Shown: positions 1 to 7,935, counted from the first letter of the stretch. The stretch: 64,000 bases of DNA from Candidatus Brocadia sapporoensis (GCF_001753675.2 NZ_MJUW02000114.1:1-64000); one strand, 5' to 3'. Translations and numbers: made by a program. Notes: generated by a model from the letters alone, not told the origin.

Positions 1-172
1 ATAACGATATGCTATAATCATGACATCCCTTCGGGATTACAGAATCAATATTTTGTTCACTCATAGGGTTTGTGAGCGAATGTACGCTGAATAGTTACTT
101 TTTATTTGTTTAAAAAGAGGTAACAATTTAGCTTTTTAAAAATCTTAGTAATATGATATCTTGCGGCCTAAA

Positions 173-201
173 GTAGGGGCAGGTTTGAAACCCGCCCCTA
201 C
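173..201. repeat. Palindromic repeat upstream of the sigma-54 activator
   Basis: A near-perfect inverted repeat of the form GTAGGGGCaGGTTT / AAACCcGCCCCTAC with almost no loop. A decayed relative lies at 1771-1801, so the two bracket the regulator gene at 262-1710. Its ends resemble the GTAGGGGCG ends of the palindromes at 52-56.6 kb, so they may belong to one broad family. It has no T-run and is probably not a terminator. The rest of 1-261 shows no gene. Confidence 0.7.
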
Positions 202-261
202 AACAAATACCATTTGTAAAGGATTTTCAAAAAACTAAATCAATTCAAAAAAGGGGGCTTT

Positions 262-1710
262 ATGAAAGAGAGCAATCTATTGCTTCTTGATATTAACCCT
301 GCATCCGGCCTTGGTAAAATGTTACAAGAAACTTTCAAATCATCCAACGGACTAAATATCCCGCTGAACTACGAATCTATGGAGATGGAGACATCCCATC
401 TCGCTACCAGGAATATTGCTAAAATTGTCCCGACTTTCCGCCCAGACATAATTTTTCTCATTTCGGCTCATGCCGTACGTCATCATGTCTATACACTCTT
501 GCAGTCTTTAAGAACCGTATTTACGAAGATACCGGTCATCCTGGTGATGGATGAGTGTCCGGCTGAGGAGGTCTTTGATTTGCTTAAGATCGGGGCAACC
601 GATTTCATCACACCACCGTTCAAGTCCGCCGATATCCTTCCCCGTATCTGGCGATTGCTGGAACAAAATGCGCCGGCAGAGAGAATACACCAAACTCTTA
701 TGGAAAAAATCGGATTACAACAAATTATTGGGGAAAGTCCAGCCTTTCTTGCAGAGATAGAAAAAATCCCTCTGGTAGCGAAAAGTGATGCGACTGTCCT
801 GATCACCGGAGAAACTGGCACGGGAAAGGAGGTATGCGCCAGGACGATCCATTATCTCAGCCCGCGAACGGATAAACCGTTCATCCCGGTCAATTGTGGC
901 GCTATTCCCACAGAACTGCTCGAAAATGAACTCTTCGGCCACAAAACAGGTGCATTTACCAGCGCCACCTCTTCCCAACCGGGGTTAATCCAGGAGGCAG
1001 ACGGTGGTACCCTCTTCCTGGATGAAATCGACTCTCTCTCTGCCACGGCACAGATCAAACTGCTGCGCTTCCTCCAGGAGAAGGAATATCGCCCGCTCGG
1101 TTCTTCGAAGGTATGCAAAGCAGATGTTCGGATCATTACCGCATCGAACATCAAACTGGAAGATGCGGTCATGACGGGAAGATTCCGCCGGGACGTTTAC
1201 TACCGGTTAAACATTGTCCATCTCATACTGCCGCCTTTGCGTGAACGACGCAGCGACATACCGCTTCTCGCCAGGCATTTTCTGGATACGTATGCAGACG
1301 AGTATAACAAACAAGCAGCCGAATTATCCCCCGATGCCCTGCAGATACTCCTGCTTCTTGACTGGCCTGGTAATGTCAGAGAGCTGGAGCACGTGATCGA
1401 GCGGGCAGTTGTCCTCTCAAATCAAAGAATCATAGGGAAGGAAGACCTTGTCCTGCCGTCGCCAGAAACCGATATGCAGATTGAGTCTTTCCAGGAAGCG
1501 AAGAAGAGGGTTGTCGTACAATTTGAAACGGCATATATTCAAGACCTCTTGCTTGCCCATCACGGCAATGTCACTAAAGCGGCACAGGCTGCAAAAAAGA
1601 ATCGCCGGGCATTCTGGCAACTTATGCGCAAACACCACATCAATCCGGAAAGCTACAAAACTATACCTCATAGCACCACCCCGCCCCAACCAAAGGAAAA
1701 GAGTCAATAA
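262..1710 (+). CDS. Sigma-54-dependent transcriptional activator (NtrC-type) with degenerate receiver domain
   Basis: A 482-residue enhancer-binding protein that would drive open-complex formation by sigma-54 RNA polymerase. Residues about 1-130 have receiver-like length and pattern, but the usual phospho-acceptor aspartate after the third strand is replaced (RPDIIFLIS) and the conserved Lys of K-P is missing (FITPPF), so classical phosphorylation is unlikely. The AAA+ domain follows: Walker A GETGTGKE (about 183-190), the sigma-54 contact loop as GAFTSA instead of GAFTGA (about 230), and Walker B GGTLFLDEID (about 248-257). A Fis-type helix-turn-helix lies near 430-465. A GGGGG Shine-Dalgarno sits just before the ATG. 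The gene stands alone, so its target is not evident. The family call is firm; the regulatory input is unknown. Confidence 0.93.
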   Translation: MKESNLLLLDINPASGLGKMLQETFKSSNGLNIPLNYESMEMETSHLATRNIAKIVPTFRPDIIFLISAHAVRHHVYTLLQSLRTVFTKIPVILVMDECPAEEVFDLLKIGATDFITPPFKSADILPRIWRLLEQNAPAERIHQTLMEKIGLQQIIGESPAFLAEIEKIPLVAKSDATVLITGETGTGKEVCARTIHYLSPRTDKPFIPVNCGAIPTELLENELFGHKTGAFTSATSSQPGLIQEADGGTLFLDEIDSLSATAQIKLLRFLQEKEYRPLGSSKVCKADVRIITASNIKLEDAVMTGRFRRDVYYRLNIVHLILPPLRERRSDIPLLARHFLDTYADEYNKQAAELSPDALQILLLLDWPGNVRELEHVIERAVVLSNQRIIGKEDLVLPSPETDMQIESFQEAKKRVVVQFETAYIQDLLLAHHGNVTKAAQAAKKNRRAFWQLMRKHHINPESYKTIPHSTTPPQPKEKSQ

Positions 1711-2256
1711 CTTCATTACGAACACTTCAGTTTTTTGAAATATTTCAGCAAAAACAAGGTATTACATGCCGCTTCGGGGCAGATTTGAAACCTGCCTTCA
1801 CAATACAATATTATTCATACAGAGAACATTTCAAAAACTAAAGAGTTACCTTCTTTATCGTACCCGCATTCATTTGTATCCATTCATGATCGATTACAAT
1901 TGCAGAACGACGAGTTGCGTCGCTCTACAATTGCGGCATTGAAATTCCTGGCATAGACTTAGATTTTTCATAACACACAACCAGGACATTTATCTGCATC
2001 TACCAGGACATATTTATCCTATTATTAATCCTCTCTATCTCAAACGACTTACTATAAATCTGCTAAAATACCCTGGACAAAAAGAACATAGTTAATGCTT
2101 AATTTATAAAAAAATCCAAGATCTTGCCTGAACGTTACATACAGAAAAGAAGTCTCCATCTCCTTCATCTCTTTGCATTTGAAAACAATCTGTCTCTCTA
2201 TGCAATGAATTTTGTGTACAAGGGCATTACGGTTGCTTCATATTAGATTAACCGTC
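1711..2256. other. Intergenic stretch with two palindromes, no gene seen
   Basis: No supported coding region. It holds a decayed copy of the first palindrome (1771-1801) and a separate 37-bp inverted repeat at 1897-1933, whose CAATTG-ended arms pair over 16 bp with two mismatches. The remainder is AT-rich and featureless to me. Confidence 0.55.
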
Positions 2257-2319
2257 ATGTCAGAAGATGAAAGTGAGCCTTGTCATTGTGACCATGAGGA
2301 ACACCATCTCAATGTTTAA
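2257..2319 (+). CDS. Possible 20-residue His/Cys/acid-rich peptide
   Basis: An ATG-to-TAA frame encodes MSEDESEPCHCDHEEHHLNV, a composition typical of metal-binding tails. Its stop lies two bases before the ATG of the winged-helix-like gene at 2322, which would suit translational coupling. No good Shine-Dalgarno is visible and a frame this short can arise by chance, so it may equally be non-coding leader. Confidence 0.2.
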   Translation: MSEDESEPCHCDHEEHHLNV

Positions 2320-2321
2320 TA

Positions 2322-2606
2322 ATGAAAAAGCATGAAAACTGTACAACGGGAAAGCCATACATTATGCAAGAGATATTAGCCTATCTGTCAGTACATCCCG
2401 ATGCCCAGGACACGCTGGAAGGTATAGCGGAATGGTGGCTTCTGGCGCAAAGAATCAGACACAAGACACGTGAGGTCAAAAAATCTATCGCAAAACTGGT
2501 AGCGCAAGATCTCATTCTGAAGCATGAAGGCAAAGACAGGCACACGTATTATCGAATAAATCGGAGCAAGTATAATGAGATAAAAACGATAAAACAAAAA
2601 TCATAA
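2322..2606 (+). CDS. Small winged-helix-like protein preceding the riboswitch
   Basis: A 94-residue protein of unknown function. A helical N-terminal half (EILAYLSVHPDAQDTLEGIA) is followed by a basic helix and a strand-like HTYYRINRSKY end. This is the size and pattern of a one-domain winged helix that reads DNA or a partner, but that fold is my inference. Its stop codon falls at the 5' edge of a GEMM-I riboswitch, so the riboswitch RNA either continues this transcript or starts from a promoter inside the gene. The whole gene-plus-riboswitch unit recurs in decayed form at 4937-5300, so this module has been duplicated. No canonical Shine-Dalgarno is close to the ATG; the usable GAGGA is about 21 bases away. 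Confidence 0.6.
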   Translation: MKKHENCTTGKPYIMQEILAYLSVHPDAQDTLEGIAEWWLLAQRIRHKTREVKKSIAKLVAQDLILKHEGKDRHTYYRINRSKYNEIKTIKQKS

Positions 2607-2690
2607 CGATAAGGGTAAACCCTGAGTGATCAGGGGACGCAAAGTAACAGGGTCTTTTGTAGGGGCGTAGTGCCTACGTCCTTTACGGAT
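2605..2690 (+). promoter_or_regulatory. Cyclic-di-GMP-I (GEMM-I) riboswitch aptamer
   Basis: The core at 2611-2654 matches the class I c-di-GMP aptamer. AAGGGTAAACC leads into stem CCTGA/TCAGG capped by the GNRA tetraloop GTGA, then GGGACGCAAAG and the start of the next stem (TAACAGGGTC). By alignment to the Vibrio Vc2 RNA, the position equivalent to G20 is G, and the stacking A47 lies in CGCAAAG. This points to c-di-GMP rather than cGAMP, where A is found at position 20. The terminator at 2705-2758 supplies an expression platform for the radical SAM gene at 2811. The 3' boundary is approximate because I cannot fold the P3/P1 region with certainty. Confidence 0.82.
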
Positions 2691-2704
2691 ATACGTTAGA
2701 AGAC

Positions 2705-2758
2705 AGCCTTACTGCCGAAGATGTTTGGAAGTGAATATCTTTGCAGTAAGGCTTTTTT
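2705..2758 (+). terminator. Intrinsic terminator, likely riboswitch expression platform
   Basis: AGCCTTACTGC (2705-2715) pairs perfectly with GCAGTAAGGCT (2743-2753). Beyond a bulged C the stem continues for about six more pairs. A run of six T follows. It sits between the GEMM-I aptamer and the maturase gene, so ligand binding probably decides whether transcription continues. The sign of control cannot be read from sequence alone. Confidence 0.85.
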
Positions 2759-2810
2759 GTTTCCCTTTGAATAACATGTAATCATTTACGAACAGACAAG
2801 GGAATTTACC

Positions 2811-3932
2811 ATGAAATATACACTATGCATCACACAGCAATGTAATATGCGATGCCAATATTGTTACATCGACAAAAAGGATACGGAGATGTCTTTATCC
2901 ATCGCAAAAAAGATTGTTGATTTCATCTTCAAAAATACTCCTTCCAAAGAAAAGATTGATATCGGTTTTTTCGGTGGTGAACCACTTCTTGAATTTGAGC
3001 TTATTAAAAAGATTACCGAGACGATAGAAAACCATCCATCGTTTAATAAGAAATTGGTAGAGCTTACCGTGGTAACCAATGGGACAATTTTTTCTGATGA
3101 AATAGCTGATTTTTTGAATGAACACCATATAGGGTTCTGTTTAAGTTGCGATGGCCCTCCATTTGTACAGGATACGTTTAGGTGCCTCCAGGATGGCAAA
3201 GGAAGTTCATCCATTGTTACGAACACAATAAGACGTGCGAAAGAAACTCTTCTCTCGGTACTTGTTAATGCGGTATATCACCCTCAGACCTTTCGATATT
3301 TACCTCACGTGGTAGAATATCTTGCTTCCCTTGGACTAAAGCGGATTTATTTAAATCCTGATTTTTCAGCGCCCTGGTCGAAAAAAGAGGCGGAATTACT
3401 TTCTGAGATTTATGGTCAGATTTCAAAACAGTATATTGACTTTTATCTTCAGAAAAAACCACATTTTATCAGTTTAATTGACAGCAAGATTGCCGTTATT
3501 TTGGGCGAAGGATACAAACCACTTGACCGCTGCAAAATGGGAACTGGAGAGTTTGCCTTCACACCTTCAGGAAATATTTATCCCTGTGAGAGACTTATCG
3601 GCACAGACACGGGAAATGGACACTGTATTGGTAATATCGCTAGCGGATTAAATAGAGAGCAAATGTCATGTAAGACAGCCCCTGGAATGGAAATAAATAC
3701 CGAATGCATATCTTGCAGCTTGAAGGATTACTGCATGAACTGGTGTGGCTGCTCCAATTACTTTTCATCTGGGTATTACAATAGGGTAAGCCCGTTCTTA
3801 TGCTTATCAGAAAAAACTGCGATTTTAACTGCATTTCATACCTTCCGAACCCTTGAAGAGAAACTTGGATCAGCCTTTTTTAACAATTTAACAGAAATAC
3901 ATACTGGTGCCAACTGTACGATCGGAGGATAG
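2811..3932 (+). CDS. Radical SAM/SPASM peptide maturase
   Basis: A 373-residue enzyme of the radical SAM family. The N-terminus carries the 4Fe-4S/SAM motif CNMRCQYCY (residues 11-19), and a GGEPL-type motif follows (FFGGEPLLE, about 61-69). The C-terminal SPASM region has many cysteines: CKMGTGEFAFTPSGNIYPC, then HCIGN, then CISCSLKDYCMNWCGC and a last LC. This is enough to bind one or two auxiliary clusters. Such proteins install thioether or carbon crosslinks in ribosomal peptides or mature sulfatases. No sulfatase gene is nearby, and a candidate 37-residue peptide follows directly, so peptide maturation is favoured. An AAGGGA Shine-Dalgarno precedes the ATG. Expression should be set by the upstream riboswitch and terminator. 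The exact subfamily is not determined. Confidence 0.88.
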   Translation: MKYTLCITQQCNMRCQYCYIDKKDTEMSLSIAKKIVDFIFKNTPSKEKIDIGFFGGEPLLEFELIKKITETIENHPSFNKKLVELTVVTNGTIFSDEIADFLNEHHIGFCLSCDGPPFVQDTFRCLQDGKGSSSIVTNTIRRAKETLLSVLVNAVYHPQTFRYLPHVVEYLASLGLKRIYLNPDFSAPWSKKEAELLSEIYGQISKQYIDFYLQKKPHFISLIDSKIAVILGEGYKPLDRCKMGTGEFAFTPSGNIYPCERLIGTDTGNGHCIGNIASGLNREQMSCKTAPGMEINTECISCSLKDYCMNWCGCSNYFSSGYYNRVSPFLCLSEKTAILTAFHTFRTLEEKLGSAFFNNLTEIHTGANCTIGG

Positions 3933-3993
3933 AATTAAAATTTGCAATCATGCTTCGGCAAGAAGTATCAAACATCTGAAAGGGTTTATAAAG

Positions 3994-4107
3994 ATGAATC
4001 CGCTAAATAAAATAAATCATTTTCTATTAAAAGGAAACAGCATGAAGAATGGCCGCCCTCCTCCAACGATTGGGAAGTGTTATATCTCTTCATCTATAAA
4101 CAAATAA
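3994..4107 (+). CDS. Candidate precursor peptide for the radical SAM maturase
   Basis: A 37-residue frame beginning MNPLNKINHFLLKGN and ending GRPPPTIGKCYISSSINK, located 61 bases after the maturase stop. AAAGGG lies nine bases before the first ATG. A second in-frame ATG at 4042, with AAGGA six bases upstream, would give a 21-residue form. A short polar/hydrophobic leader and a tail with one Cys, prolines and several Ser would suit a modified peptide. The assignment rests on position and size; I see no match to a known precursor family, and chance cannot be excluded. Confidence 0.42.
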   Translation: MNPLNKINHFLLKGNSMKNGRPPPTIGKCYISSSINK

Positions 4108-4184
4108 GAGTCAAGAGGCATCGCATAATTAATAAATTCTGTTTCTGTGTTATATAAACGATATATTTTATGGAGGGTAAAACA

Positions 4185-4595
4185 ATGTATCTAATAAATC
4201 CTTTCTTAGTCGGCAACCCTGATTTAATAAGGCGATTTAAATGGGGGATACCAGCAGATTTTTGGCTTAAAAATATAGACTATACCGGCAAATTTATAAC
4301 GGAAAATCAAATCCGTCCCGTACCTATTGAGGCACTAGCGACAGAAAATCCACAGGGTATATTTGCAGCTAGAGAACAAGAAAAAGCCCTCCTACCTCAT
4401 TCTGAATGGTTTGGAGGAATTAAGATACCTCATTTGCATTTTAAAAGAGATATCTATCTTCTCAACGAAATTCAATGGAGAAGATTTTCAGAAAATATTA
4501 TTAATGATTTTAGGAAAAAGTTGGATAACGTAAAAACTGTGGGTTTTGAACAAGTTATGGAAATGTCAAATGCAATAGATAGTATTGTTGTCTAG
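4185..4595 (+). CDS. Unknown protein downstream of the maturase
   Basis: A soluble-looking protein of 136 residues with no signal peptide or membrane segment. The start chosen is the ATG at 4185, because GGAGGG lies seven bases before it; the in-frame ATG at 4170 overlaps that Shine-Dalgarno. Visible features are an N-terminal NPFLVGNP segment, RPVPIEALAT in the middle, a His-rich IKIPHLHFKRDIYLLNE stretch and a helical C-terminus. It follows the maturase and candidate peptide on the same strand, so it may be a partner, an immunity protein or a larger substrate. I do not recognise the family. Confidence 0.65.
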   Translation: MYLINPFLVGNPDLIRRFKWGIPADFWLKNIDYTGKFITENQIRPVPIEALATENPQGIFAAREQEKALLPHSEWFGGIKIPHLHFKRDIYLLNEIQWRRFSENIINDFRKKLDNVKTVGFEQVMEMSNAIDSIVV

Positions 4596-4936
4596 TACGA
4601 TACTAGGGGTTAGGTATGTTCTCGCATCAACTTTTTAAGGATTCAAAAAGAGCCGAAAACCGCATCCTAAAAGATAAGCATTGGATTCATATGGGTAATC
4701 TGTGCAGATGGGGAATAAATAGATGAAAAAGAAGAGCATGAGGTAATAAGGTTCAGGCTTCATTGTGAGCGTTTGACGTGTATGTTCGACAGAGAGAACT
4801 CACGTTGATGGCTTGTCGAACGATTAAAGGTGTGTTTCGTACTGCTAAATTCCATACTCAGTCATAGCAAGGTTATACACTCTTTTTCAAATTGATTCCG
4901 TATCTCTACGTTCATGGACAACAGAGTCTGCTATTC
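4596..4936. other. Intergenic, no gene seen
   Basis: About 340 bases without a supported gene, palindrome or terminator. The sequence next to the relic gene at 4937 resembles the upstream side of the first module only weakly. Confidence 0.5.
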
Positions 4937-5245
4937 ATGAAAAAAATGGAAGCGTACAACGTGAAAAAGCCATACATTATATAGGAGATATTAGCCTGTC
5001 TATCTGAACATCCCGATGCCCAGGACACACTCGAGGGCATTGCGGAATGGTGGCTTCTGGCGCAAAAGATCAGACACAAGACACGTGAGGTCAAAAAATC
5101 TATCGCAGAACTGGTAGCGCAAGATCTCGTTCTGAAGCATGAAGGCAAAGACAGGCACACGTATTATCGAATAAATCGGAGTAAGCATGATGAGATAAAA
5201 GCAATGCAACAGAAAAACATAACGACAAAGGTAAACCCTGAGTGA
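4937..5245 (+). pseudogene. Decayed duplicate of the winged-helix-like gene
   Basis: The translation parallels the 2322-2606 protein almost throughout (for example HPDAQDTLEGIAEWW and KDRHTYYRINRSK). A TAG at 4982-4984 replaces the CAA codon of the intact copy. Near the 3' end a one-base difference removes the original stop, so the frame runs into the riboswitch and ends at 5243-5245. No good alternative start follows the TAG. The close similarity, including flanking RNA elements, shows a duplication of the whole module. Confidence 0.78.
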
Positions 5246-5300
5246 TCAGGGGACACAAAGTAACAGGGTCTTTTGTAGGAGCGTATGGCATAGATGTAAA
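5222..5300 (+). promoter_or_regulatory. Variant GEMM-I riboswitch copy, possibly impaired
   Basis: The core at 5227-5270 matches the first aptamer, with the same CCTGA-GTGA-TCAGG stem-loop, but ACGCAAAG has become ACACAAAG (G to A at 5255, Vc2 position 45 by alignment). The G equivalent to G20 is kept. Downstream, where copy one has a strong terminator, this copy has only a weak T- and A-rich hairpin around 5306-5355. AGGAGG near 5373 is followed by ATG-ACC-TAA, a useless two-codon frame. Ligand control of the gene at 5467 is therefore doubtful. Confidence 0.6.
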
Positions 5301-5466
5301 AAAGATAGCCTTTTTGCTAAAAATGTTCTAAAAGGAACTTGTGTAAATATTTTTGCAGTAAATCTTTTGTTTTAGGAGGTAAAGATATGACCTAAAGAGC
5401 ACATATTATACTCCCAAATGTCCGCATAATAAGTCCTCTGAAATATTATAGGGAGGGTTAAATTTT

Positions 5467-7053
5467 ATGAAATTTGAAAAATTAGTGTTGCAAAATCCAT
5501 GCTCGGCAGAAGAAGAGCTAAATAAGGCTGGAGTAAAGACCGTTGTTAGCGAATCGAATGATTTTTATGGTGCAAACAGTTTAGAAACATTTTCAAGCGC
5601 AAGCGGACTGACCTACACGCACGAAGATGCAGATGGATTTTTAGATTATCCAACATCGTTTGCAGGAAAATCTGCAAACTACTGGCGTAAGGATGCAGGA
5701 GTGAAAGTGTGGGCTTACGAAGAAACGTACGATAATTGGCAGGACACATACGGTATGGATGCAGTGATGGTATTTTATCATTCCGGCCATGGCAACATGG
5801 ATAACAACGGCGTATTTCAAGCACCACTGGGCGGTAAATGGGATAACCGCGATTGGGCATTCTCGAATAACATGGCGTTCGCAAACGAAGAGTTGCGCTA
5901 TCTCTTCTGGTCAACATGTTTTTCGCTGCGAGTATCCGGCCCGGATAATCCGGTGCGAACATGGTGGAATCCGAACAAAGGCGGACTCAGAATGATGTTC
6001 GGCTATGAAACCACCAGCGTTGACGATCCGAACTACGGCAAGTTTTTTTGGGATGAATGGAAGAAAGGGAAAACATTTGCCCGTGCATTTTTGGATGCGA
6101 GCTGGAGAATCAGCCATAATCAGGTTCCTGTGGTAATGGCAGCAGGAGCGAATGCAAGTGATGCAATCAATCGATTGAATAACGAGCGATTCTTTTCGCG
6201 AACGCCCGTTACCAAGGGTTGGTATCAGTGGCAATGGATTGGAACTCTACCGACGCGTTCGTTTGCGAGCGAAAGAAGTGTTCCAAAGCAACTCAGCGGC
6301 ATTATACTGAACAACAAGTTTGCAAACGACGAGTTCATTGCAAAAATTGCAAGCAAGGTTGGTGTTACACAAAAAGATGCCGCAATCCTTCTTGATCCAA
6401 ACGGCAATCGTATGTTGTCAACGAAAGAAGTTCATACGAATGTAAACAACCAAGGCGCATTGAATTTGTATTTCGGCAAAACTAATATACAGAATGCCTC
6501 TCTCCTCGATGAGAACAAAGCAATCAAGATCGCTCAAAATATCATTAGCGATCTCGGTTTGAACGAAGGAATCAAATTAACGTTAGGAAATATCCGGCAT
6601 TGTTTTACTTCCGGTGGAACATTGAAGGGAAGTGGCACGATAGAAAAGCCATATGCGGTTGAAACAATTGTTCAGTTCCGCCAGAGTCATGAAGGAGTTA
6701 AAAGTATCAATTCAGACCACGGGCTTATAGCAGTTAGCATTGATAATGATGGACGCATTGTCAACCTTTACGATTCTACGAAATTGGTGCTAGGAGAAGT
6801 TGACAAGCGTGCACTGAATGCATCATCACCGCCTGATCCGAAAGGTTCCTCTGGTACAAATACTGAAGCACAGTTCAAGAAGAAGATTGATAGAATCCTT
6901 GCTGACAGCGAAAGTAAATCTTCCGTACTTCATGAAACGGTTGGCTACGATTTTTCCGGAAATCTTGGTACCCTTGTTCATCAGAAGGAAATTGAAGTGG
7001 ACTTCGGACAGAATCTGAAGAAGCGTTACAAAGTAAGAGTGCCATTGGAGTGA
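5467..7053 (+). CDS. Caspase-like (DUF6345-type) protein
   Basis: A 528-residue protein without a recognisable signal peptide. Residues about 95-230 have the clan CD cysteine peptidase signature: a hydrophobic strand, then FYHSGHGN with the putative catalytic His (about 106-110), and a second strand leading to LFWSTCFSLR with the putative catalytic Cys (about 148). GLRMMFGYETT follows. I associate this arrangement with the DUF6345 family. The C-terminal 250 residues contain extracellular-looking repeats without a recognised domain. GGGAGGG lies nine bases before the ATG. Within this locus it could cleave a leader peptide or act as an effector; both are inference. It follows the variant riboswitch. 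Confidence 0.72.
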   Translation: MKFEKLVLQNPCSAEEELNKAGVKTVVSESNDFYGANSLETFSSASGLTYTHEDADGFLDYPTSFAGKSANYWRKDAGVKVWAYEETYDNWQDTYGMDAVMVFYHSGHGNMDNNGVFQAPLGGKWDNRDWAFSNNMAFANEELRYLFWSTCFSLRVSGPDNPVRTWWNPNKGGLRMMFGYETTSVDDPNYGKFFWDEWKKGKTFARAFLDASWRISHNQVPVVMAAGANASDAINRLNNERFFSRTPVTKGWYQWQWIGTLPTRSFASERSVPKQLSGIILNNKFANDEFIAKIASKVGVTQKDAAILLDPNGNRMLSTKEVHTNVNNQGALNLYFGKTNIQNASLLDENKAIKIAQNIISDLGLNEGIKLTLGNIRHCFTSGGTLKGSGTIEKPYAVETIVQFRQSHEGVKSINSDHGLIAVSIDNDGRIVNLYDSTKLVLGEVDKRALNASSPPDPKGSSGTNTEAQFKKKIDRILADSESKSSVLHETVGYDFSGNLGTLVHQKEIEVDFGQNLKKRYKVRVPLE

Positions 7054-7169
7054 TAGAAAGTTTGCAGTTGTGGCTGGGTTATTAGTAATTTGGCAACGCA
7101 AGCTTTTGCACAACCAAAAAATGAATCAGAATCAAATTATTATGGGAAAGATTGAAAAGGATAAGATCA

Positions 7170-7300
7170 TGAAGTCAGGGTCATTCGTTATCCACGTATC
7201 CAGCGACGGATAGTGTTTCTACACGGATGAAAGTCCCGTCGTGGTAAAAGCCAGGGCCGTGAACCAGGGGAGAATCTATGGTTGCTAGGGTGTGTCTTGA
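7170..7300 (+). other. Possible group II intron domain I fragment
   Basis: The stretch around ACACGGATGAAAGTCCCGT, followed by GTGGTAAAAGCCAGG, resembles the 5' structural RNA of bacterial group II introns, where GTGAAAGTCC-type segments recur. No reverse transcriptase gene, domain V hairpin or 3' end is visible nearby, so at most this is a relic. The rest of 7054-7418 shows no gene. Confidence 0.25.
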
Positions 7301-7418
7301 ATATATTTATTCTTTATCTTGTCGACTTGATCTCTTCGGCAGAAATGACCGGTATTTATTTTTAAGATATGACAGTTCTCCCTTTCATTGAGAATAAATA
7401 AATCTATGTAAGGAGGTG

Positions 7419-7478
7419 ATGCTTAAGACTATAAGAAATGTACCACCTATTTTAGCGGAGAGGATGATAACACCTTGA
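7419..7478 (+). CDS. Possible 19-residue peptide
   Basis: The frame MLKTIRNVPPILAERMITP follows a very strong anti-16S match (AAGGAGGTGAT), but that match overlaps the ATG and leaves only two bases between AGGAGG and ATG, which is poor geometry. It lies upstream of the 7510 gene and the second radical SAM gene. A Pro-Pro pair is the only resemblance to the peptide at 3994. Treat it as a weak candidate precursor or leader. Confidence 0.2.
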   Translation: MLKTIRNVPPILAERMITP

Positions 7479-7509
7479 TTTTAAACCAAAAAAAGAGGAG
7501 ATGATGCTT

Positions 7510-7836
7510 ATGGAAACACGAAGGGGTTCGATTGAGGCGATTAAAGAAATAGTCAGGCTTGGCAATAGAATTAGTGTCGATGAAATGGCAAAGATTTCCG
7601 ACATGGCTTTAGCCCTAGATGGTTCAATTACCTCGGTAGATCCTGATGGAGACTGGTGTGGCACAGGGCGTATTCGTTTTAAGTGGCCTCCCAAGAAGAA
7701 CGAAGAGTTCATAAAACTGCTCGATCATTTAGTAAGAAGCAGGATCAACCACGAGGTACTGATTAACGGTATCCCGGTACCAGATCACATAATAATTAAT
7801 GTTTCTCGTCAAATCGGCCAGAGATTAGGCCGGTAG
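7510..7836 (+). CDS. Unknown small protein upstream of the second radical SAM gene
   Basis: A protein of about 108 residues, with no signal peptide or membrane span. The ATG at 7510 is preferred because GAGGAG (7495-7500) lies nine bases upstream; the ATGs at 7501 and 7504 are too close to it. Helical RISVDEMAKISDMALALDG is followed by a strand-rich centre with DPDGDWCGTGRIRFKWP and a basic C-terminus. It precedes the radical SAM gene by 99 bases on the same strand and could be its substrate or partner. No family recognised. Confidence 0.6.
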   Translation: METRRGSIEAIKEIVRLGNRISVDEMAKISDMALALDGSITSVDPDGDWCGTGRIRFKWPPKKNEEFIKLLDHLVRSRINHEVLINGIPVPDHIIINVSRQIGQRLGR

Positions 7837-7935
7837 GCCTTGTCATGATCCTATGGACAACTATATCCTTTCCAAGTATATGGTTGTAAGTGGCTGTGAT
7901 TCTGTGAGGTATCCTCAAATTGAACAGGAGGTATA

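Noticed and set aside
5373-5395. AGGAGG followed by ATG as the start of a precursor gene
   Set aside because: The frame is ATG-ACC-TAA and no other frame gives a peptide with proper spacing. At best it is a destroyed leader.
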